From: Candidatus Rifleibacteriota bacterium
GTDB lineage: Bacteria; Muiribacteriota; Ozemobacteria; Ozemobacterales; Ozemobacteraceae
Direction of reading: 5' to 3'
Assembly (NCBI GenBank): GCA_024710355.1
Contig: JANJUX010000018.1
Coordinates: forward strand, 43,784 to 107,783
DNA length: 64,000 nucleotides
Shown: positions 33,872-43,266 of the stretch, piece after piece
Layout of the letters: the number at the start of each line of letters is the position of its first letter
How positions within the stretch are numbered: the first letter of the stretch is position 1
Made by a program: the position numbers and the translations under genes
Notes under the pieces: generated by a model
What the model was told of the DNA's origin: nothing
Seen by the model: the letters and a program-made list of their open reading frames with translations, nothing else
The model's database searches: none

Positions 33872-34809
33872 CAGGTTTTTTCAGGTGATTCCCCTGGCAA
33901 CAGCCAGATCCCCGCAAAGATAAGGGCCGCACCGATCAGGCCCCCGGTCGAAAGACTCTCTCCAAGCCACATCCATCCGACGATTACCCCTCCCACAGGC
34001 TGGGCATAAAGGGTGACGGCCATGACCCCGGCTTCGGTATGTCTGAGAATGATATTCCAGATAACATAACAGATGGCATTACAGATCACGCCAAGAAACA
34101 TTATCGCAAGAATCGCCTCTCTTGTAAATGCAAGCGGCCAGAGCTGCGAAAGTTCCATGAGCGAAATCGGTGCCAGCAGCAGGGCCCCGATGATAAAGCT
34201 GTAAGACGTGGCGCGCATGGCGCCAAGCCGCTGGGCCACAGGCTTCATCAGGATCGAGTAGAGCGCAGTGGTAAAAATTGACAGAACCACCAGGATGTCG
34301 CCAAGAAACCCGCCCGATGAATACAGCTCCCTGAAAAGCTGACCGACAGATTTGTTGTCGAGAAGCAGCATCGCCGCACCGAATATGGAAATGGCTGTCG
34401 CTGCCATGGTGCGCTTCTGCAGAATTTCCTTGAGCATCAGAGCCGCCAGTACTATCGTGAAAACCGGCTCAAGCGAGGCGGCAATCGCGGTTTTGGTCGA
34501 TGTGGTCATCTGCAGCCCGAGATTGAGCAGGGCATTAGAAATGGCCAGACCAAGCGATCCAATTATGAAAAGATCTTTCCAGTCTTTTGTCGACAACCTT
34601 GAATGCTTTTCGCGTGAAGGAAGAATTAAAAGAAAAAAGCCGCCAATGAAAAATCTCATGCAGGCGAGCGTAGAAGGGGGGACAACATCGAGGGCGTATT
34701 TGGCAACCGCATAGGATGCGCCCCAGGCCAGATTGATCGACAGAAGAACCGCAATGCTGAAAAGCGGCGAATAGAGCCGGTGATGGTGGTCAGAATGAGA
34801 TTTGCTCAC
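33871..34809 (-). CDS. EamA/DMT-family transporter
   Basis: This 312-residue membrane protein has about ten transmembrane helices in two EamA repeats. The first begins LLSINLAWGASYAVAKYAL. The second has AVTLYAQPVGGVIVGWMWLGE, a typical EamA sequence. Family members export amino acids, nucleosides or other small metabolites; the substrate cannot be read from the sequence. Its stop overlaps the sigma-factor start by one base, and the ABC ATPase gene lies 14 bases upstream, so all are in one minus-strand run. Confidence 0.88.
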   Translation of the reverse strand: MSKSHSDHHHRLYSPLFSIAVLLSINLAWGASYAVAKYALDVVPPSTLACMRFFIGGFFLLILPSREKHSRLSTKDWKDLFIIGSLGLAISNALLNLGLQMTTSTKTAIAASLEPVFTIVLAALMLKEILQKRTMAATAISIFGAAMLLLDNKSVGQLFRELYSSGGFLGDILVVLSIFTTALYSILMKPVAQRLGAMRATSYSFIIGALLLAPISLMELSQLWPLAFTREAILAIMFLGVICNAICYVIWNIILRHTEAGVMAVTLYAQPVGGVIVGWMWLGESLSTGGLIGAALIFAGIWLLPGESPEKT

Positions 34810-34823
34810 AGGTGGTTCCCTTA

Positions 34824-35588
34824 TTATGACTGAATTGTGACTGCCTGTTCTTCTTCGGTAATTTTGAGAAAGATGGCCTCGAGATCGTTGCCCGGAAGGC
34901 TGGCCTTCTGCTGCAGTTCATCGAGGTTACCAAGGGCAACGATATCGCCGTTGCGAATGATTGCGATCCGGTCGCACAGGTCTTCGGCTACCGAGAGAGT
35001 GTGAGTGGTCAGAAAAACGGTTTTGCCCTCGTCGGCAAGCCTGCGGAAATAGTCTTTCGCCAGCTTGACGCTGCGCGGGTCTAGGCCGACTGTGGGTTCA
35101 TCGACGACGAAAATTTCGGGGTCATGCAGAATCGCTGCACTCATCGCAACCTTCTGCTTCATGCCGTGTGAAAAGCTTTCTATCAGCTCGTGGCGGCGAT
35201 CCCAGAGATGAAAAAGCTTCAGCATCTCTTCGCCCTTTTCGAGAATGCGCGCCGGCTTGACGTTGTAAAGGCCACCCATGAAATCGAAGTATTCGAGCGG
35301 CGTCAGTTTTTCATAGAGATAGGGCCGGTCAGGAACATAGCCGAGCAGTGCTTTTGCCTGGTCCGGTTGGGCATAAAGATCGAATGGGCCGACGAAAACC
35401 TTGCCGGCTGTGGGTTTGATGATGCCGGTGAGAATCCTTATCAGCGTGGTTTTTCCGGCGCCATTGGGGCCGAGAAAGCCGAAGAGTTCGCCTTTGTGAA
35501 TATCGAGATTGACGCCCTTCAGAGCGGTAAAATCACCGTAGCGTTTTTTTATATCGGCGAACCTTATCATGACATCATTCTGGTTCAT
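34824..35588 (-). CDS. ABC transporter ATP-binding protein
   Basis: About 254 residues. The Walker A motif is GPNGAGKTT, the signature is SFSHGMKQKVAMSAAIL, Walker B is EIFVVDEPTVGLD, and the switch His is in TTHTLSVAED. It is of the ABC-2 (drug or polysaccharide exporter) type. The start at 35588 overlaps the permease stop by 14 bases. A shorter start at 35570 would remove six residues. It pairs with the permease encoded just upstream as an export system. Confidence 0.93.
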   Translation of the reverse strand: MNQNDVMIRFADIKKRYGDFTALKGVNLDIHKGELFGFLGPNGAGKTTLIRILTGIIKPTAGKVFVGPFDLYAQPDQAKALLGYVPDRPYLYEKLTPLEYFDFMGGLYNVKPARILEKGEEMLKLFHLWDRRHELIESFSHGMKQKVAMSAAILHDPEIFVVDEPTVGLDPRSVKLAKDYFRRLADEGKTVFLTTHTLSVAEDLCDRIAIIRNGDIVALGNLDELQQKASLPGNDLEAIFLKITEEEQAVTIQS

Positions 35589-37290
35589 AGTTTTCGATTG
35601 TTTCCAAGCCTTTCTGGAAGGGTAGATAAACCCAGGCCGCAGTGCAGACAATCAGCAGAACAGCGCTGATGCCAAGAAAAACGTAGGGCGAGCCGCCCCG
35701 CATCAGATAAAAGCGGCTGTGAAAAAAGCGGTACATCGGGTAGACCTCAAGTGCCAGCAGGTTGATGACATAGAGTCCCGAAAGAATCATGTAGATGAAA
35801 CCGCCGTATGAACCGGCGATTTTAAGAGGCGAGTCGGCGGCAAAGTCGGCATAAATGGCGCCAACGCCAATAGCCAGAGAGGTGATGACCGTGGTGATCA
35901 TTATGACATTGATGAAACTAAGCCAGAACAGGGCCGGATGCGAAACCTGAAAAACCGAGTTGGTGACGATACAGAGAATGATACCGATCAGCAGCATTGG
36001 CACAAGGTAGACAATCAGCTTGATTGTCAGAATTCGTCTCGGGTTGACCGGCGAAGATTTGACCGCCCAGAAGGCCCGGCCTTCCATACTGATCGACGGA
36101 AAAACGAAACGCATGCCTATCGAAGCTATAATGAAGCCAATAAAGGGGCCATTGAGAAAGACAAGGGTATCGTTGAGCTCGCCGCTGTAAAGGGTCGGAA
36201 TGTCTTTGAGCGGCAGAATCGAAAGATTGTAGCCGTAAACGAAGACGATGGCGGCCATCATGAAAATCTGTGAGAATATCGCCGGGTCACGCATGAAAGT
36301 CGTGATTTCCTTGCTGGCAATAACCCTGAATTCCGGGCTGAAAAAGCGAAACGGCCAGATGATTGCTCTTCTCAGCCATTCAAGGCTCAAAACCTGGTTG
36401 TCGACGGCTTCCATCGAAAGCTGCCAGCTGGTGCGATAGAACCGCACCGCGAAATAATTTACCAGGAGAAAGCCGGTGATCGACGCAACGAAAAGTGGCA
36501 TAAACTGCATTACGGCATCATGGGTTGAGTTGCGAAAAAGCGACATGGTTGCCTGGTGCAGCCATGACGAGGGCGAATACTGCAGCAGCGGCAGTTGCAG
36601 GCTGAGAAGATACTGCGAAACATCCTTGAAGTAGCTGGGGTTGAGCAGTTTCTCTGCCTCAAGCGAGCGTAAAAAGAAGATCAGGGCGGTCAGCACAATG
36701 ATTGAAAGGAACTGAAAAACCTTTTTCATCTGTCTGACCGGGAAAAATGCCGCCAGAAGCAGAGAGGCAAAGGCCCCGGTCAGGTTGGGCAGCATGACGA
36801 AAGCCGCGAGAAATACCGGAAAAATGAAATAGGCCTGCCATTCTGCCTTGAGGGCGGTGGCAAAGGCCAGCAGGGCTGGCATGAAAAAAATGACCACCAT
36901 CCAGGTGCTTTCTGCCGAGAGCAGAATAAATCTCGATCTGAAGATCATACCGACCGGAATCGGTGATGACATCAGCACCGTCAACTCATCGTTGAGAAAA
37001 AGGCTCGACAGCGCCGCAATTATACTGCTGAAGAGAATCATGAAAAACAGTGTCATGAACAGCATTTCAAGAAGCTTGGAAACGAGAAGCCCGCCAACAA
37101 TCGGGCCAAGCGTCTCGCCCAGCATCGGGGCGCGCCCGACATAGTCGAGAAAACGGTAGAGACCGTAATAAATTGTGAAGGCCAGCAGCAGCGATCCGAC
37201 ACCGAGCGCCCAGATAACCTTGCGATTGCGTACAGAAAAAACGCGGCGCAACTTTTTAAGGGCCGGGGTGACCAGGGTTAAAGAGTTCAT
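35575..37290 (-). CDS. ABC-2-type export permease
   Basis: This 571-residue integral membrane protein has about 12 hydrophobic segments spread over the length (for example MLFMTLFFMILFSSIIAAL near the N-terminus). It also contains large loops, including SPEFRVIASKEITTFMRDP, a segment often seen in ABC exporter permeases. It is followed with an overlap by the ATPase gene and preceded immediately by the Nudix gene. The cargo is unknown. Confidence 0.82.
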   Translation of the reverse strand: MNSLTLVTPALKKLRRVFSVRNRKVIWALGVGSLLLAFTIYYGLYRFLDYVGRAPMLGETLGPIVGGLLVSKLLEMLFMTLFFMILFSSIIAALSSLFLNDELTVLMSSPIPVGMIFRSRFILLSAESTWMVVIFFMPALLAFATALKAEWQAYFIFPVFLAAFVMLPNLTGAFASLLLAAFFPVRQMKKVFQFLSIIVLTALIFFLRSLEAEKLLNPSYFKDVSQYLLSLQLPLLQYSPSSWLHQATMSLFRNSTHDAVMQFMPLFVASITGFLLVNYFAVRFYRTSWQLSMEAVDNQVLSLEWLRRAIIWPFRFFSPEFRVIASKEITTFMRDPAIFSQIFMMAAIVFVYGYNLSILPLKDIPTLYSGELNDTLVFLNGPFIGFIIASIGMRFVFPSISMEGRAFWAVKSSPVNPRRILTIKLIVYLVPMLLIGIILCIVTNSVFQVSHPALFWLSFINVIMITTVITSLAIGVGAIYADFAADSPLKIAGSYGGFIYMILSGLYVINLLALEVYPMYRFFHSRFYLMRGGSPYVFLGISAVLLIVCTAAWVYLPFQKGLETIENYEPE

Positions 37291-37938
37291 TTACCAGACA
37301 AGGGGGTGCCAGTCAGGGCCTGAAGGGTCGAAGGGCGCAAATTCGTAAAAACCGTTTTTTCTGACAAGAAGCCCGGACTTTTCTGCCCGTGCAAGCAGGG
37401 TAGAGTCTTTGCTTTGACAGATTGCTTCATGCAGTTTTTCGAGTTCTTCGGCAGTTGCTCTGCCGTTGAAAACATTCTGGCCGACTATCAGGTGTCTGGC
37501 CTGCCAGATCAGGCTGGCATGAATCTGGGCAATGACCCGATCATGGTCGAAAGCCATCTCGGGGAGTTTACGGATGTCGAACCAGCACGCATCGGCAGCG
37601 TCATCGTCGCCGCGCGGTGAAAAATCGGTGTCGCGAACCATGCAGCCATAAACCATGGTTATGGTGCGGCCGCGCGGGTCTCTGCCCGGTTCGCCGCAGG
37701 TAAAAAGCGGTTTTAAAGGCAGATTTTCAAGGCGGGTTTCTTCTTTGAGCTCGCGGGCCGCGCCGGTACATGGAGTTTCGTCCATTTCAAGAAAGCCGCC
37801 GGGCAGAGCCCATCGGCCGGCGAATGGCTCGCGCCCTCTTTTAATCAGAAGAATTTCCGGGTCCGCCAGATCAGGAACGCGTATTATTGCCGCATCGAGG
37901 GTGACAGAGGGGCGTGGGTATTCATAGGTAAAAGGCAT
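37291..37938 (-). CDS. Nudix hydrolase
   Basis: This 215-residue protein has a Nudix box, GGFLEMDETPCTGAARELKEET, at about residues 46-67, with the required Gly, Glu and REL-EE residues. Its C-terminal 70 residues form a winged-helix-like extension (ATAEELEKLHEAICQSK), as in NrtR/ADP-ribose-type Nudix regulators. That could indicate a regulator of NAD or ADP-ribose metabolism, or simply an extended ADP-sugar pyrophosphatase. It begins 3 bases after the DsbA-like gene ends and ends one base before the permease gene begins. Confidence 0.86.
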   Translation of the reverse strand: MPFTYEYPRPSVTLDAAIIRVPDLADPEILLIKRGREPFAGRWALPGGFLEMDETPCTGAARELKEETRLENLPLKPLFTCGEPGRDPRGRTITMVYGCMVRDTDFSPRGDDDAADACWFDIRKLPEMAFDHDRVIAQIHASLIWQARHLIVGQNVFNGRATAEELEKLHEAICQSKDSTLLARAEKSGLLVRKNGFYEFAPFDPSGPDWHPLVW

Positions 37939-37941
37939 CGG

Positions 37942-38535
37942 TTAATCCAGTATGGCGCGAAGGTGGCGCTCGAGCCCTGATTTGTCAATCAGACCACAGA
38001 AGCGTTCTTCACCGCACTCGATGGTTGGCAGCATTCTGACACGCTCGTGCCCCCAGAGCATGGTGAGTTCGGTGGCTCTGGTTTCGGTTTTCGGGTCTTC
38101 AAGAGCGCTGGCGAGAATCGATGAATCGAGGCCTTCTGACTGCAGGTGCAATCGCAGCGAGGTCGGTATGGAAATATCGACGCGGGCGCAGAAAACCCCT
38201 CTGAAAATGCTGGTAATGTAGTCTTCGGCGTTCAGGTTACCATAGGCTTCAATTGCCCGGGCAGCCGGAATGCCGTTGACATAACGCTCGGGCCGGCTGA
38301 TCTTGAGGCCAACTGCAGCCGCATCGGCAATGATCCGGTTCCAGCGCAGATCGCCCCATATTTCTCTGAAATGGTATTTGGTGTTGCCCGGCGGGTTCAG
38401 GCCGATCTCGATTGGCTGAAGCGTGAGCCGACTCTGCTTGAGAAGCGAACGCAGCAGTTCCCAGGCGATATAGGAATACGGGCACTGAAAGCTGAAATAA
38501 AATTTGATGTCAGGGTTATTGAATGTGATGTTCAT
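37942..38535 (-). CDS. DsbA-family thioredoxin-fold protein (HCCA-isomerase-like)
   Basis: About 197 residues from the ATG at 38535; GTG codons just upstream are alternatives. It opens with a strand and FSFQCPYSYIAWELL, a CPYS version of the thioredoxin-fold active site with one Cys, typical of 2-hydroxychromene-2-carboxylate isomerase and GST-kappa relatives. The middle contains a helical insert (GIPAARAIEAYGN), and the end has MLPTIECG, a cis-proline loop. It likely uses glutathione or another thiol; no substrate is evident. Confidence 0.82.
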   Translation of the reverse strand: MNITFNNPDIKFYFSFQCPYSYIAWELLRSLLKQSRLTLQPIEIGLNPPGNTKYHFREIWGDLRWNRIIADAAAVGLKISRPERYVNGIPAARAIEAYGNLNAEDYITSIFRGVFCARVDISIPTSLRLHLQSEGLDSSILASALEDPKTETRATELTMLWGHERVRMLPTIECGEERFCGLIDKSGLERHLRAILD

Positions 38536-38580
38536 CACCACAAATATAACAGCAAAATCTCAGCTTTTCAATCGCCCCGG

Positions 38581-39822
38581 TCAGTCTTCGGCGGTTATGT
38601 TGAAAAAGGGGAAGACGATTTCGCGGTCGAGCTTGTGTCTGATGCGGTCGAGCATCTGAATCGGCCGCCCGAACAGCAGTCTGGCAACGCCATTGATTCT
38701 GACCTCTGAATACTGGCTGAAGTCGACTGACGAAATTTTTCTGAATTCATCGTCACCGGTGATCATGGTGCCACGGTGAACCACCATTGAAAACTGTTCG
38801 GGCTTTTTGCCAATGAAGTTTTCGAATGGGTCGACATCTTCGATGTCCTCGAAAACCACAAAATCGGCGTGCTTCCCGGGGGTAAGTGTGCCCGTCTGCT
38901 TTTCGAGGCCAAAGGCTCTGGCGGCGTTCATGGTTGTCATCTCGATAAGATCTTTTGCTGAAATCATTGATTCCAGATGATTGCGTGAAAATTCGAGGGC
39001 CTTTTTGAGTTCACCGAGAAGGTGGGTCGAGCCGGTAACCGAACTGTCGGTGCCGAGAGTCAACGGAATGCCAAGCTCAACGGCCCTTTTGATGTCGGGC
39101 TGCCTGCCAAAGATATTCTGCGACGAAGTCGGCAGCCAGACCAGAGTACAACCTCTGCTGGCGATAAGCTGTAGGTCAGCATCCTGGAGGTGGGTGCCAT
39201 TTACCAGAATTGTGTTGCGGTCGAGAACCCCGAGTCGGTTGAGAGTTTCGATTTCTTCGGTAATTTCTTTGCTGGTTCCTTCGCCGATGTGAAGAATGAA
39301 CGGCAGAATTCCGCGCGCCTGATTGAACTGCTCCTGAATATTGCGTCCCCATGAAAGCTGATGATTCGAAGCTGAATGCACGAGATAGAAGTGCTCGAGC
39401 AGGGTGACGAGCTCATGACGGGCAAAAGTACCCGAAACCTCGGCCGGGAAATGGTCGACAACGGTGGTGACACCCGACAGAACGTTTTTATACATTCCGA
39501 CAATATAAAGGTCGGTTACCGACAGTTTCTGCAGCAGCTTGTATTCTGCCGTCGACCGCATGCTGCGATCCCAGTCATACCAGTTCTCGACCGGGGTTTC
39601 GCCAATCCCTTGCCAGCAGGTGTCGATAAGATGATCATGGGCGTTGATCAACCCCGGGAAAACGATTTTGCCTTCGAGGTCGATTTCGCAGTCGACAGGT
39701 TTGAGAGGCTTCTGATCAGGTGTCAGGATGTCGTAGATAATGTCGTCCTGAACCAGAACACCGGCCGGCTCAAGCGAAAAATCCGGCTTGAGAACCAGCC
39801 CATTGGTGAAGAGCTTGAACAT
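38581..39822 (-). CDS. Amidohydrolase of the Atz/Trz or SsnA-like group
   Basis: This 413-residue metal-dependent hydrolase has NAHDHLID with the HxH metal pair (about residue 63), HIGEGTSKE supplying the third His, NGTHLQDADL with the fourth, and LTLGTDSSVTG with the active-site Asp. These mark the chlorohydrolase/guanine deaminase-like subgroup. The C-terminal beta domain (GTLTPGKHADFVVFEDIED) is normal. It starts 13 bases after the PocR-domain gene ends. Its substrate is unknown; deaminated purines or small amides are possible. Confidence 0.88.
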   Translation of the reverse strand: MFKLFTNGLVLKPDFSLEPAGVLVQDDIIYDILTPDQKPLKPVDCEIDLEGKIVFPGLINAHDHLIDTCWQGIGETPVENWYDWDRSMRSTAEYKLLQKLSVTDLYIVGMYKNVLSGVTTVVDHFPAEVSGTFARHELVTLLEHFYLVHSASNHQLSWGRNIQEQFNQARGILPFILHIGEGTSKEITEEIETLNRLGVLDRNTILVNGTHLQDADLQLIASRGCTLVWLPTSSQNIFGRQPDIKRAVELGIPLTLGTDSSVTGSTHLLGELKKALEFSRNHLESMISAKDLIEMTTMNAARAFGLEKQTGTLTPGKHADFVVFEDIEDVDPFENFIGKKPEQFSMVVHRGTMITGDDEFRKISSVDFSQYSEVRINGVARLLFGRPIQMLDRIRHKLDREIVFPFFNITAED

Positions 39823-39834
39823 AATTGCTTCCTT

Positions 39835-40446
39835 CTACAGTCTGCCGAATTGGGGAGTTTCCTGCTGAATTTCCTTGAGAAACAGCTCCCAGCTTTTGTC
39901 GGCAAATGCCATGCTGACAAAGTGCCGGCCGATTTCTTCGAGATACTGCAGAAAGGTTATGCGCTGCAGATCAGGCTTCAATGTTCTCACCCGCGCGAAT
40001 GAGCGATAAAACTCATCGGTGTTGGTAAGATTCAGGGCGGCGCAGGTATGCCCGAAGAGGGCTTCGATATCAAAATTCTTGTCTTTTTCGATTGGCAGAA
40101 TCTGTGAGCCAAGAAGGGTTCCGATCATTTCGCCGCGTATTTCAAGAGGTACGGCAAAAATGAGAAAGCCGGCATAGCAGACGTTGACAAATGGGGTCTT
40201 GCGCCGCAGCAGACGGTCTTCAATGTTGCGGTAGGTCTTGCGACACCTTTGCCGGCCTCGCTCGGTGCCTCTGATAATACTGCACGGACCGTAGAAATAG
40301 TCGGTTTTGCAGACCACCTCACCGGTAGTAGACCGCAATGACAGAGCCACGCCGAGAAAACGCTCGAGCTTTTTCAGAATCTCGGGTATGTGCCCGTGGG
40401 TGAATCGGACTGTTGAATTAACGTTCTTCTGACCGGCACCTGTCAT
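39835..40446 (-). CDS. PocR-type sensor domain protein
   Basis: This 203-residue protein has a PocR ligand-binding domain: YFYGPCSIIRGTERGRQRC, then FVNVCYAGFLIFAVPLEIRG and MIGTLLGSQILP, the family's Cys-containing core. The domain binds small metabolites in regulators of anaerobic metabolism. No DNA-binding, GGDEF or kinase domain is attached, so it is a stand-alone sensor, perhaps acting on a partner. It sits between the ptb gene and the amidohydrolase. Confidence 0.85.
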   Translation of the reverse strand: MTGAGQKNVNSTVRFTHGHIPEILKKLERFLGVALSLRSTTGEVVCKTDYFYGPCSIIRGTERGRQRCRKTYRNIEDRLLRRKTPFVNVCYAGFLIFAVPLEIRGEMIGTLLGSQILPIEKDKNFDIEALFGHTCAALNLTNTDEFYRSFARVRTLKPDLQRITFLQYLEEIGRHFVSMAFADKSWELFLKEIQQETPQFGRL

Positions 40447-40472
40447 TGCGTTTTCCTTTCTCTGCCAGAGCT

Positions 40473-41402
40473 TCAGGCTCCGGCGTTCATGCCCTGCCTG
40501 GCCGCAGCCTTCTGCCAGAGGGCGACGCCAAGCAAAAGAGAATTGAACTTGGTCGCGTTGTCGTCGGCCCTGGAGGTGAGAACTACCGGGCAGCGGGCTC
40601 CGTAAAGCAGACCACCCATCGGCGCTTTCACATAATACTGCAGCGATTTGTAAAAGGCATTGCCGGTATCGAGGCGCGGCACCACAAAAATGTCGGCATT
40701 GCCCTGAATCCGGCCCTTGTATTTCTTGATGCGGGCAGAATCTTCGCTGACAGCCAGATCAAAGGAAATGGGCCCCTCGACCGTCATGTCACTGCGGCTG
40801 GCGAGAGAGCCGGCCACTTTTTCTGCCAGCTGCGTCGAAGGCATTTTTTCTGAGACCTTTTCGTTGGCCGCCAGAAGGGCAACCAGCGGCGGGCGGTTTT
40901 CGAAAGTTGCAAACGCTTCGCGGGCGTTTTCAATTTCTTTTTCGAGGGTATCGGCATCAGGTGCGATACACATGGCGGCATCGGTGAGAATTTTCAGCCC
41001 CTGCCGGTTCGGAAATTCAAAGAAAGTCAGATGCGAAAGAATCGGATTTTTGCGCAGGCCGGTGTTTGAGTTCAACACTGCCTTCAGCAGGCTTGAGGTC
41101 GCCACCAGCCCTTTCATCAGTATGTCGCAGCGGCCCTCGCGCACCTCAGCCACGGCTTTGGCGCAGGCTGTCTTTTCGTCACGCTCGTCGATGATGGTGA
41201 CACGTTCATGTCTGGCCACATCACCATACATGGCTCTTATCTGCTCGGGGTCGCCAATCAGAGTTGCGCTGAGAATGCCGGTTTTTATGGCATGACAGAC
41301 AGCGTAGGCGCAGGCGTCATCGTTGGCGAGCGGAATCGCCACCCGGCAGTTCATTTTTTTATCAAGAGTCGCTACCAGTCTGCTGAAAAAATTGTCGCTC
41401 AT
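40473..41402 (-). CDS. ptb: Phosphate butyryltransferase
   Basis: About 309 residues from the ATG at 41402; a longer frame overlaps the buk gene. It transfers butyryl between CoA and phosphate. The Pta/Ptb fold is clear: VAIPLANDDACAYAVCHA, ATLIGDPEQIRAMY, ILMKGLVATSSLLKAVL, SHLTFFEF and DIFVVPRLDTGNAFYKSL. It lies just after buk. The buk-ptb pair lets the cell make butyrate with ATP gain or activate butyrate, and fits with the hydroxybutyryl-CoA dehydrogenase-like gene near 30 kb. Confidence 0.93.
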   Translation of the reverse strand: MSDNFFSRLVATLDKKMNCRVAIPLANDDACAYAVCHAIKTGILSATLIGDPEQIRAMYGDVARHERVTIIDERDEKTACAKAVAEVREGRCDILMKGLVATSSLLKAVLNSNTGLRKNPILSHLTFFEFPNRQGLKILTDAAMCIAPDADTLEKEIENAREAFATFENRPPLVALLAANEKVSEKMPSTQLAEKVAGSLASRSDMTVEGPISFDLAVSEDSARIKKYKGRIQGNADIFVVPRLDTGNAFYKSLQYYVKAPMGGLLYGARCPVVLTSRADDNATKFNSLLLGVALWQKAAARQGMNAGA

Positions 41403-41424
41403 CGTTTTCTCCGTTCTCAGCCGG

Positions 41425-42501
41425 TCAGGAATGGTATTCTCTGGCCTTGGTTTCTTTACGCAGAACGCGCAGGCCACCGAGAGCCAGAGCAGAAAGTTCG
41501 TCTTCGCCAGGAACCACATGAATGGGGGCGAAGCATTTTACGTATTCGCTGACCTTGTCGATAAGAGGCTTGCAGCGGGCGCCGCCACCGGTGATGATGA
41601 TGCGGGTAACCTTGCCTTTGAGAACCGCCACATAAGAGCCGATGGTTTTGGCAATCTGGTAGCACATGGCATTGAAAACCTTGATATATTCTTCGTCGCC
41701 GGCAACAACTTTGTTTTCAACATCGAGAAGTGAGCTGGTGCCAAGATAATTCACAATGCCGCCCTGACCGACGAGCATCTTGTTGATTTCTTTCTGGGTG
41801 TATTTACCGGAGAAACAGAGTTTGACCAGCTCAATGGTCGGCAGACAGCCGGCGCGCTCCGGCGTGAACGGACCTTCATCGAGTCCGTTGCTTACGTCGA
41901 TGCAGCGACCCTTTTCGATTGCGGCAACGCTGATGCCACCGCCAAGATGGGCAGCGACAAAATTTTCTTTGCTGACTTCCATGCCGAGATTGGTGCAGGT
42001 CTGTCTGACGACGGCGGTAATGTTAAGCGCGTGCCAGACACTGCGGCGCGGAATTTCTTTCAGCCCGGAATATCTGGCTTCATCCTGCAGTTCGTCAACA
42101 ATTACCGGGTCGACGATAAACGAAGGCACGCCAAATTCTCTGGTGTAGCTGTAGGCAAGCAGAGCGCCGAGGTTGCTGGCGTGTTCGCCATATTTCGACG
42201 CCTTGAGATCGGCAACGATGTCTTCATTGACTTTATAGGTGCCGCCCGGGAGTGGCTTGAGGAGACCGCCGCGGCCGACAACCGCCGAGAGATCCTTTGG
42301 TTCAAGCTTCATTTCTTTGAGAAAGTCATCCATGGCCGCTCTTCTGAAGCCGTCCTGGTCCATGATGTGGGGGAAGCGGGCAATGTCTTCGGCAGAATGA
42401 TTGAGTTTCTTTTCGGCAACCAGCTCTTCGTTCTCGAACAGCCCGAGTTTGGTAGAAGTCGAACCGGGGTTGATGACGAGAATTCTGAATGTTTCAGACA
42501 T
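41425..42501 (-). CDS. buk: Butyrate kinase
   Basis: This 358-residue ASKHA kinase starts with LVINPGSTSTKLGLFEN. It has GRGGLLKPLPGGTYKVN, VDPVIVDELQDEARYSGL, AHLGGGISVAAIEKGRCID and SNGLDEGPFTPERAG, all characteristic of Buk rather than AckA. It interconverts butyryl phosphate and butyrate. It precedes ptb by 22 bases, and its start is about 90 bases downstream of the MBL gene, so it may have its own promoter. Branched-chain kinases are close relatives, so isobutyrate is an alternative substrate. Confidence 0.95.
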   Translation of the reverse strand: MSETFRILVINPGSTSTKLGLFENEELVAEKKLNHSAEDIARFPHIMDQDGFRRAAMDDFLKEMKLEPKDLSAVVGRGGLLKPLPGGTYKVNEDIVADLKASKYGEHASNLGALLAYSYTREFGVPSFIVDPVIVDELQDEARYSGLKEIPRRSVWHALNITAVVRQTCTNLGMEVSKENFVAAHLGGGISVAAIEKGRCIDVSNGLDEGPFTPERAGCLPTIELVKLCFSGKYTQKEINKMLVGQGGIVNYLGTSSLLDVENKVVAGDEEYIKVFNAMCYQIAKTIGSYVAVLKGKVTRIIITGGGARCKPLIDKVSEYVKCFAPIHVVPGEDELSALALGGLRVLRKETKAREYHS

Positions 42502-42590
42502 GGAGAGTTCCTTTCCGGTGTGTTGTGTAATTTTTCCCTGAGAATGTTAGCATCTGCAGGGGGTGGTGTCAACGCTGTTAAACTGGCATT

Positions 42591-43250
42591 TCAGATATTG
42601 AAAAAGGTACCGAAAAACGGGTTGCTGCTTTTTTCGTCGGCAATTGTGGTTTCCGGGCCGTGACCCGGAAAAACCTGCCGGTTGCTCAGAGAAAAAATCT
42701 TCTCTTTGATGCCTTTGATCAATTGTTTGCCGTCACCGCCCGGAAAATCGGAGCGCCCGACTGAACCGGCAAACAGAGTGTCGCCCGAAAAAACCATGCC
42801 GTCGAAGATGAGGGCCATACCGCCCGGGGTGTGACCGGCAATGTGTGAAAGGGTTCCCTCGTGGGCACCGGTTTTAAGAGTGTCGCCATCTTTGAGGAGA
42901 ATGTCGGCGCTGCCCACTTCGACCGCATCACCAATAAATACAGATAAATTAAGGGTCGGACTGGGAAGCATCGCCGCGTCTTCCTCTGAAATGGCGACTT
43001 TGCTGACCGGGAAATGCTTGCGGAAAAACTCGACACCCTGAATGTGGTCGGCATGACCGTGGGTGATAAAAATGGTCAGGGTTTTGAAATCAAGTTCTTT
43101 GAGGCGTTTGAGAATGGTCTGAGAATCTTCTGCCGGATCGATGAGGATACCCTCTGAAGAACCCTTTTCGTATACCAGATAAGTATTTACCTCGAGCGGA
43201 CCAAGAATGTAGCGCTCGCAGATCAGGCTGCCGCTGTTGAAATTAACCAT
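42591..43250 (-). CDS. Metallo-beta-lactamase-fold hydrolase (glyoxalase II-like)
   Basis: About 219 residues. The start at 43250 follows a GAGAC SD, and an earlier in-frame start overlaps hpt. The metal site shows THGHADHIQG, then GHTPGGMALIF and SGDTLFAGSVGRSDFPGGD, the last block typical of the YcbL/glyoxalase II-like branch. PGHGPETTI ends the fold. It probably hydrolyses a thioester such as an acyl-thiol. It is placed between hpt and buk. Confidence 0.9.
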   Translation of the reverse strand: MVNFNSGSLICERYILGPLEVNTYLVYEKGSSEGILIDPAEDSQTILKRLKELDFKTLTIFITHGHADHIQGVEFFRKHFPVSKVAISEEDAAMLPSPTLNLSVFIGDAVEVGSADILLKDGDTLKTGAHEGTLSHIAGHTPGGMALIFDGMVFSGDTLFAGSVGRSDFPGGDGKQLIKGIKEKIFSLSNRQVFPGHGPETTIADEKSSNPFFGTFFNI

Positions 43251-43266
43251 GGGCGTCTCTTTTCTT

